Positions 58,511 through 64,000 of a stretch of DNA of 64,000 nt are shown here, piece after piece. The DNA is from JAITWN01 sp050486285. Lineage in GTDB: Bacteria; Pseudomonadota; Gammaproteobacteria; SZUA-140. The notes under the pieces were generated by a model. It was not told where the DNA came from. It searched no databases and saw only the letters and a list, made by a program, of their open reading frames with translations. The position numbers were made by a program, and so were the translations under genes. Location: the NCBI GenBank assembly GCA_050486285.1, contig JBJHCZ010000005.1:62001-126000 (forward strand), read 5' to 3'. The stretch's first letter is position 1. Every line of letters starts with the position of its first letter.

Positions 58511-59998
58511 ATGACAGATCAACTTGCCATACAGGTCAGCAAGCTGACCAAGATCTACCCGCCCGACCAGCGCGCGGTCGACGAGCTCGACCTCGAGGTC
58601 CGGGAAGGCGAGATCCTCGCCCTGCTCGGCCCCAACGGGGCCGGCAAGTCGACGACGATCCGCGTACTGTCGACGCTGTCCGGGTTCGACTCCGGCAAGG
58701 CCTTCGTCGGCGGGATCGACGTCGACGAATCGCCTGAGCAGGTACGCCGGACGATCGGCGTCGTCGCGCAGAAGACCGGCGTCGACTACTTCCTGACCGG
58801 CCGCGAGAACATGACCCTGCAGGGCCATATGTACCGGATGAAGAAGGCCGACATCCGCTCGCGCATCGAGGAACTCGCCGAGTACTTCGAACTCAAGGAC
58901 AGCATCGACAAGCCGGTGATGGCCTATTCCGGCGGCATGACCCGCAAACTCGACATCGCGACCGCGCTGATCCACCGCCCGAAGATCCTGTTCCTCGACG
59001 AGCCGACGCTCGGCCTCGACATCCGCAGCCGCAAGATCCTGTGGAAGCACATCGAGGAACTGAACCGGAAGTTCGGCCTGACGATCCTGCTGACGACGCA
59101 CTACCTCGAAGAGGCGGACAAGCTCGCGCACCACGTCGCAATCATCAACGCCGGTAAGATCCGCATCATCGGCACCCCCGAGGAACTCAAGAACGGCATC
59201 CACGGCGACTCGGTCGTGGTCTCGTTCGACGCCATCGGCGCCCGCGAGAAGGCCTACGCGGCCGACATCAAGGCCAGCGGCATCGCCCGCGAGACTGTCT
59301 TCGAGGGCAACAACCTGCACCTCTATGTCGACGACGGCGCGACCTCGATTCCGGTCATCATGGAGCAGGCTGCACCGCACGACGTCCACGTGAAGACGCT
59401 GTCGCTGGCGCGACCGACGCTCGACGACGTATTCCTGAAGTATACCGGCGCCAGCATGGCCGAGACCGCCGAAGAAGAGCCCGAACAGTGGTGGCACCAG
59501 TGGGCCGGCAAGGGCGGTGGCGGCGGCGACTGGAAGAAGCAGGCCGCCAAGTGGGGCTACGTCGAGGGCGAGGACGACGCCGAGTGGCAGGGCAACGAGT
59601 GGGTCGACGCGGAAGGCAAGCCGCGCGTTCCGGAACAGGACAAAAAACCCGGCGATCCCCCGCCGGCGGGCAAGGCCGCGGGATCAGGCGACTGGCAGGG
59701 CAATGAATGGGTAGACAAGGAAGGCCACCAGACCGGTGACTGGGGCGACCCCCCCGACTGGAAGGGCAACGAGTGGGTGGACGACCAGGGCAAGCCGAAG
59801 ACCGACTGGAGCAAGCCCGCCGCCAAGGCTGAAAAGCAGCCCGAGTCCGATGCCTCAGCCAGGGAATGGAAAGGCAACGAATGGGTCGACGACAAGGGCG
59901 ACCAGAAGGGCAAGTGGGGAGACTCCCCGGACTGGCAGGGCAACGAATGGGTCGACAAGGACGGCAAACCCCGCAGCGACTGGAACAAGAAGGGCTGA
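58511..59998 (+). CDS. ABC-2 exporter ATPase (DrrA-like) with W-GNEWVD repeat tail
   Basis: 495 residues. Residues 1-315 are a normal DrrA/NatA-type ATPase: Walker A GPNGAGKST (40-48), signature YSGGMTRKLDIA, Walker B ILFLDEPTLGLD, switch His in LLTTHYLEEAD, then the DUF4162-type tail ARPTLDDVFLKYTG. Residues about 317-495 are extra: a Trp-rich, charged, Gly/Pro-rich region with five W-(Q/K)-GNEWVD repeats starting at residues 358, 394, 416, 452 and 474. Spacing alternates 36 and 22, so a 58-residue unit seems duplicated. The tail must be cytoplasmic. The permease follows after 4 bp. Substrate unknown. Confidence 0.9.
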   Translation: MTDQLAIQVSKLTKIYPPDQRAVDELDLEVREGEILALLGPNGAGKSTTIRVLSTLSGFDSGKAFVGGIDVDESPEQVRRTIGVVAQKTGVDYFLTGRENMTLQGHMYRMKKADIRSRIEELAEYFELKDSIDKPVMAYSGGMTRKLDIATALIHRPKILFLDEPTLGLDIRSRKILWKHIEELNRKFGLTILLTTHYLEEADKLAHHVAIINAGKIRIIGTPEELKNGIHGDSVVVSFDAIGAREKAYAADIKASGIARETVFEGNNLHLYVDDGATSIPVIMEQAAPHDVHVKTLSLARPTLDDVFLKYTGASMAETAEEEPEQWWHQWAGKGGGGGDWKKQAAKWGYVEGEDDAEWQGNEWVDAEGKPRVPEQDKKPGDPPPAGKAAGSGDWQGNEWVDKEGHQTGDWGDPPDWKGNEWVDDQGKPKTDWSKPAAKAEKQPESDASAREWKGNEWVDDKGDQKGKWGDSPDWQGNEWVDKDGKPRSDWNKKG

Positions 59999-60002
59999 CG
60001 TG

Positions 60003-60749
60003 ATGATCGCCGATACCTGGCACCTGTTCAACAAGTACATGATCATCACCATGCGGATGCCGCTGTGGACGCTGTTCACACTGATCCAGCCGCTGATCTG
60101 GCTGATCATCTTCGGCCAGTTGTTCGGCCGCTTCGTGCAGGCCGAGAACTACATGGATTTCATGGTGCCCGGCATCCTGATCATGACCGTGCTGTTCGGT
60201 TCGTCGTGGTCCGGCGTCAGCCTGCTGCGCGAGATCTCGGCCGGTACCGTCGACAAGCTGCTGGTGTCGCCGGTGTCGCGCGTCGCGATCGTGCTGAGCC
60301 GGGTCATGCACTCGGCGGTGCAGGTCATCGCCCAGGCCCTGATCATCCTCGTCGTCGCCTGGTTGATGGGCTCGACGATCACGATGAACCCGGTCTATCT
60401 GATCATGGGCATGCTGATCGTGTTCCTGCTCGGCATCGGCTTCGCCGCGATCTCGAACGGCTTCGCGATCACGCTGCAGCGCGAGGAACCGCTGGTGATG
60501 ATCGGCAACCTGATGACGCTGCCGCTGATGTTTTTCTCGTCGGCGCTGGTGCCGAAGCAGTTCATGCCCGACTGGATACAGTACATTTCAATCATCAACC
60601 CGATCACCTACGCCGTCGAAGGCGTACGCGCGGTGCTGGTCGCGCCGCCCGACTTCGCCGCCTACGCACTCGGCCTCGGCGTCATGGTCGTCTTCGCCGG
60701 CGCCACCCTGACCTGGGCGGTACTCGCCTTCAACGCCCTGCGCGACTGA
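60003..60749 (+). CDS. ABC-2 type transporter permease
   Basis: 248 residues, six membrane helices, MIADTWHLFNKYMIITMRMP start with the GTG one codon earlier as alternative. YMDFMVPGILIMTVLFGSS and the ABC-2 signature region LREISAGTVDKLLVSPVSR, then MTLPLMFFSSALVPKQFMPDWIQYISIINPITYAVEGVR, are typical of DrrB/NodJ-like exporters. It pairs with the repeat-tailed ATPase just upstream. Confidence 0.92.
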   Translation: MIADTWHLFNKYMIITMRMPLWTLFTLIQPLIWLIIFGQLFGRFVQAENYMDFMVPGILIMTVLFGSSWSGVSLLREISAGTVDKLLVSPVSRVAIVLSRVMHSAVQVIAQALIILVVAWLMGSTITMNPVYLIMGMLIVFLLGIGFAAISNGFAITLQREEPLVMIGNLMTLPLMFFSSALVPKQFMPDWIQYISIINPITYAVEGVRAVLVAPPDFAAYALGLGVMVVFAGATLTWAVLAFNALRD

Positions 60750-60772
60750 CCGGCTGTTGAAGAACCCTCCCC

Positions 60773-60845
60773 GGGGTCAGAGTCGTTTTATCCGCGCATC
60801 TACCGCTTCTCCGGATCAATCACTGGATAAAACGACTCTGACCCC
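60773..60845. repeat. REP-like palindrome 3
   Basis: Perfect 21-bp arms at 60773-60793 and 60825-60845, each reading GGGGTCAGAGTCGTTTTATC from the outside, with a 31-bp loop. It follows the permease stop by 23 bp and faces the end of the convergent TPR gene. Same layout and nearly the same arms as the element at 49641. Confidence 0.88.
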
Positions 60846-60928
60846 ATTTAACACGCAGCGGCAGCGAGGCGAGCCATTCGCGGAGGAAAGCCTCCGGGTG
60901 GGTTCGTCAACTGCCGGTCAGTCTCGCC

Positions 60929-63448
60929 TCAGAAAGTAACATTCATCCCGCCGCTGATCATGAAGCGCTCGTAATTACTGAGCGACGAACTCTGCAGCCC
61001 CTCGATGATGTCCTCCCTGCCGAGGATGAATCCGACCGGGAGATTCGAGCTGTTCCTGGTCCAGGACAGCGTCGTGAAGAAACCGATGTTCTGGCGGAAA
61101 CGGAAATTGGCGCCGACGGCGAGGTTGTGCCGATTATTCCTGCGCTTGCGCGTGAATTGCGTGAAAGAATCCGGATTGCTGTAGTCGAGCAGCGTATATC
61201 CGTAGTTCGCATTGATGCTGCCCCAGCCGGTTTGGCGATCGGCGCCGATCGTGACGCCGTGACTCAGATAGGCATAATCGTTGCCGACCAGCTCCTTGTT
61301 CGAATTGCTGACTGCGGAATAGCCGAGCCTGAATCGCGCGCGATCCGATACGAGCTGATTGAGGGAAATGCCTGCCGAAGCCGTGTAGGAACTGAAGAAC
61401 GGGCTGTTGCGCGCCTCGAAATCGCTGTAGGACAGATTCGCGGCCAGGTTGCTCGAGGCCCGGTCATCGGAGAACGGGCGCAGCAGATTCGGCAGGCGCG
61501 TGCGCAGCAGGGCATCCGCGAACACGGTATGCATGCGGCTCAGACGGGTATCGGCTATCAGCGAGGCGTTACTGCGCCAGGAATAGCCGCCGACCAGCGT
61601 ATAACGCCCGGGCATCAGGGTTGCGGACACCGTCATCGCCGTTCCCAGATAGTCGAACTGGCCCTTGTGATAGTTGATATAGCTGGGGCTCAGCAGGAAG
61701 CGCCAGCGCAGGTCGTTCTGCGCCTTGTGCTGGTAGGCCAGATTCAGGGAGAGATCGGAGCGGTAGTCTTCGATGACGTTTCGTTCGCTGAGATTACTGT
61801 TGCTGTCGTAGGCCATCACGTAGCTGCCCGTGACGGTCACGCCGCGTATACGGCGCTGCACCAGATCGAGCCGCCGCCTGACACGCTCCTCGATCGCCGG
61901 GGACGGATTGGACTGGAGGATCTTGCGATACTCGTCGATCGCGTCTTCCTCGCGGTTCAGCAGCTCATAACTGAACGCGAGATTCATCCTTGCCCCGACA
62001 TGGCTGGGGACGATACGAACGACCTCGCGATAGGCATCGACGGCCCTGGGCAGATCTTCCTCCTCGGCATGGATCAGGGCGATATAGAACCAGGCGATCT
62101 GGTTGTCGGGCTCTTCGTCGAGCACGGCCTGCAGTTCGCCCGCCGCCTCCGCATGCCTGCCGCGGGCATACAGATCCTTGGCAGTGACCAGTCGCAGTGA
62201 CCGTGCATGGCGCGCGGCAGCGACCTCGTCGGTTTCCAGTTCGACCAGTCGCGCGTATTCGCGCGCCGAATCCTCGAACCTGCCAAGATGGTCATAGAGC
62301 ATCGCCAGTCCTTCGGTGGCGCGGCGGTCGTCGGGATCGATGCGCAACACATTCTCGAATGCGGCCACGGCGTCTTCATAGGCATTCTCGCGGAAGTACA
62401 GCAGACCGAGTTCCTTCCATGCCGCCGCGTCATCCGGTTCCGCCCGCAGCCGCGCCCGGTATTCCTCTATCCTGGCCTGCATGCGCCCGGCATCGATTGC
62501 GCGTCCTTCTTCCGTCTGCCGCAAGCGTGCGATGATCCTGCGCGCCTGCTCACGGATGCGGCTGTCCGCGTCCGAGGCAACGACCCGGTCCAGTTGGTCC
62601 CAGGCAAGCGCGAAATCGCCTGAAATGAGGTATAGCTCGGCCAGACGCATGCGCGCGCCGGCATCGTCGGGATAGCTTTCCAGGATTCTGGACTGAACGA
62701 CGGTCTCGGCGTCGACATCACGTTGCTCTCGGTGGATCGACGCGAGCGTATTCAGCGCTATCCTGTTCGACGGCTCCGCCTCGAGCACCCGTTCGAGGGC
62801 CGCCACGGCCTCGGGATGGTTGCCCTGCCGAGCAAGCAGCTGGCCCTCCATCAAGTCGAGGCGGACCCGCGCCCGCTGCGCGGCCACGCTGTCAGCATCG
62901 ATCTCGATGATCCGCTCGAGGTTACCGACTGCCGCTTCCAGCCGCCCCTCGCTCTCGTCGATCGTCGCAAGATTCAGATAGGCGTTGACGAAGCCCGGAT
63001 CGATCTCAATGACGCGCTCGAAGCCGTTGCGGGCGACGTCCATGCGATTCACGAGCAGGTTGGCGACCGCGGCGCTGTAGACGATCAGTGCATTGTCCGG
63101 ATAATCCTCCGCCAGGGCCTCGAACTGTTCCCTGGCGACATCGACCTCGCCGCGCCTCGCATTGCGCGTTGCTATCGCGTATCTCAGCCGGCGCAACGCG
63201 TCTTCGCGTTCTTCGCTGCCGGGTCTCGCCAGGTCGAAGGCGGCCTGGAACTGGGCGATCGCATCGTCTATGCGATCGCGCGCCTCGTAGGCAATTCCGA
63301 GCCGGATGCGGAGGTCGGCCCGATCCGGATTCGCCTCGACCTCGCGCTCGAGCCCGACCGTCCCGGCGTCCTGCGCGACCGCCACGGGCGCGCCTGACAG
63401 AAAACACAGGGCGATCGCGAGTCCGATGGCGGGAAGAAGGCGATTCAT
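60929..63448 (-). CDS. TPR-rich outer-membrane protein with C-terminal beta-barrel
   Basis: 839 residues. Signal peptide MNRLLPAIGLAIALCFLSG ending about AVAQ. Residues about 35-540 are tetratricopeptide repeats (for example VAAFENVLRIDPDDRRATEGLAMLYDHLGRFEDSAREYARLVELE). Residues about 545-839 have alternating aromatic strands typical of an outer-membrane barrel and end in Phe (GGMNVTF). The plan resembles BcsC, PelB or PgaA, which export polysaccharides, but no synthase gene is visible. It follows another barrel protein gene by 26 bp on the same strand. Confidence 0.75.
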   Translation of the reverse strand: MNRLLPAIGLAIALCFLSGAPVAVAQDAGTVGLEREVEANPDRADLRIRLGIAYEARDRIDDAIAQFQAAFDLARPGSEEREDALRRLRYAIATRNARRGEVDVAREQFEALAEDYPDNALIVYSAAVANLLVNRMDVARNGFERVIEIDPGFVNAYLNLATIDESEGRLEAAVGNLERIIEIDADSVAAQRARVRLDLMEGQLLARQGNHPEAVAALERVLEAEPSNRIALNTLASIHREQRDVDAETVVQSRILESYPDDAGARMRLAELYLISGDFALAWDQLDRVVASDADSRIREQARRIIARLRQTEEGRAIDAGRMQARIEEYRARLRAEPDDAAAWKELGLLYFRENAYEDAVAAFENVLRIDPDDRRATEGLAMLYDHLGRFEDSAREYARLVELETDEVAAARHARSLRLVTAKDLYARGRHAEAAGELQAVLDEEPDNQIAWFYIALIHAEEEDLPRAVDAYREVVRIVPSHVGARMNLAFSYELLNREEDAIDEYRKILQSNPSPAIEERVRRRLDLVQRRIRGVTVTGSYVMAYDSNSNLSERNVIEDYRSDLSLNLAYQHKAQNDLRWRFLLSPSYINYHKGQFDYLGTAMTVSATLMPGRYTLVGGYSWRSNASLIADTRLSRMHTVFADALLRTRLPNLLRPFSDDRASSNLAANLSYSDFEARNSPFFSSYTASAGISLNQLVSDRARFRLGYSAVSNSNKELVGNDYAYLSHGVTIGADRQTGWGSINANYGYTLLDYSNPDSFTQFTRKRRNNRHNLAVGANFRFRQNIGFFTTLSWTRNSSNLPVGFILGREDIIEGLQSSSLSNYERFMISGGMNVTF

Positions 63449-63474
63449 CGCGACGAGGCCATCCGTGCCTGTCC

Positions 63475-64000
63475 TCAGAAATAAAGATTCACGCGGAACA
63501 ACATGCGCCAGCCGTTGAAATCGAGATCCATATCCCGATAGGTCACGACATCGAACGATTCCGCCTCCGCGAGATAGGTCAGGCGCTGTTGCTGGTCGAG
63601 TTGCACCGGCGTCCGGAAGTTCAGGTTATCCTCCGGCTGAATGTCCGACGTCAACGTCGCGTTACCGAGCTTGAACTTGCGCGCGCTGACGGTATAGCCG
63701 AGATCGCCGCCGACCGAGAACCAGTCGCGAAAGAAATACTCGCCGCCGAGCCCCAGGTTCAGCATGAAATGGCCAGTCGCCTGCGAATCCATGACGATAA
63801 AGCGCTTGAAAGTGTTCGCGCCGTCAGGATTGAAGCCGAACACCAGCTCCTCGCGATAGTCGATGTCGAACACCTCGTGCAGCGCGACCCTGCTGTAATA
63901 TCTGAATCTGCCGTGCTCCGGATTCATCAGGCGCTGCCAGCCGATGAAATACTGGAAATAGGACATCCGGCCGCTGCGTTCATAGCCGACGGCGGTCAGC
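63475..64000 (-). CDS. Outer-membrane beta-barrel protein, C-terminal part (runs off the window)
   Basis: The frame is open to the right edge (LTAVGYERSGR before the first ATG seen). Strands such as YYSRVALHEVFDIDYREELVFGF, GHFMLNLGLGGEYFFRDWFSVGGDLGYTVSARKF and WRMLFRVNLYF alternate hydrophobic and polar residues and end in Phe, the signal for BAM-mediated insertion. There is no known domain I can name. Co-directional with the TPR-barrel gene, so the two may work together. Confidence 0.65.
   Translation of the reverse strand, partial: LTAVGYERSGRMSYFQYFIGWQRLMNPEHGRFRYYSRVALHEVFDIDYREELVFGFNPDGANTFKRFIVMDSQATGHFMLNLGLGGEYFFRDWFSVGGDLGYTVSARKFKLGNATLTSDIQPEDNLNFRTPVQLDQQQRLTYLAEAESFDVVTYRDMDLDFNGWRMLFRVNLYF

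Noticed and set aside
1..64000. CRISPR arrays, rRNA genes, intact IS elements
   Set aside because: No regularly spaced repeats with unique spacers, no rRNA sequence, and no transposase other than the Mu-like fragment at the left edge were seen.

Overview
The window is GC-rich DNA of a gammaproteobacterium. The housekeeping gene order (ychF-pth-rplY-prs-tRNA-Gln-ispE-lolB-TPR lipoprotein-hemA-prfA-prmC, then gatCAB, mreBCD-mrdA-rodA-rlpA-dacA-dat-ybeD-lipB-lipA, and folK-folB-plsY/tsaD) matches the Pseudomonas/Chromatiales type of arrangement. I cannot name the genus from the sequence. The presence of GatCAB argues against Enterobacterales.

Region 1 (1-2541) is the left end of a Mu-like transposable prophage whose body lies off the left edge. 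It holds the start of the MuA-type transposase, two small early genes, a Ner-type regulator, a divergent repressor, a zinc-ribbon membrane protein and terminal transposase-site repeats. The prophage stops exactly where the reading frame of a DISARM-type helicase (drmD) is cut, leaving 93 codons. Region 2 (2539-4613) is what remains of that defence operon: HTH protein, C5-cytosine methyltransferase, Vsr endonuclease, truncated drmD. Region 3 (4929-22.97 kb) is the mating-pair-formation half of an integrative conjugative element of the PFGI-1/ICEclc (SPI-7-like) class: RAQPRD protein, TIGR03758/03745/03750/03746/03749/03752/03751, VirB4-type ATPase, Dsb-like protein, TIGR03757/03756/03755, TraG-type protein, DUF3742, a PrlF-YhaV toxin-antitoxin pair, MobH-type relaxase TraI and a P4-type integrase. 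The three elements are nested: phage inside defence gene inside ICE. The coupling protein and the pilus genes are not in view.

Region 4 (22.99-51.27 kb) is chromosomal core: translation and tRNA quality control, isoprenoid, haem and lipoprotein genes, cell-shape and peptidoglycan genes, lipoate synthesis and folate synthesis. Here mreC seems to lack a standard start codon at the conserved position, and a JAMM peptidase stands alone after prmC without the usual moeB.

Region 5 (51.31-57.24 kb) breaks the common plsY-tsaD neighbourhood. It contains a five-gene cluster that looks like an undescribed system: two tandem 45-residue single-pass membrane peptides, a DUF5666 lipoprotein, a DUF6502 protein and a second DUF5666 lipoprotein. 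Its two promoter regions carry nearly the same palindrome (TTGGG-N8-TCCCA type), suggesting a shared regulator. A CDP-alcohol phosphatidyltransferase and a short-chain epimerase follow.

Region 6 (57.27-64 kb) has tsaD, an ABC-2 exporter whose ATPase carries a tryptophan-rich C-terminal tail with five W-x-GNEWVD repeats, and two outer-membrane barrel proteins, one with a long TPR domain. Four small palindromic REP-like elements sit at gene ends in regions 4-6; one of them supplies the last codons of folK.
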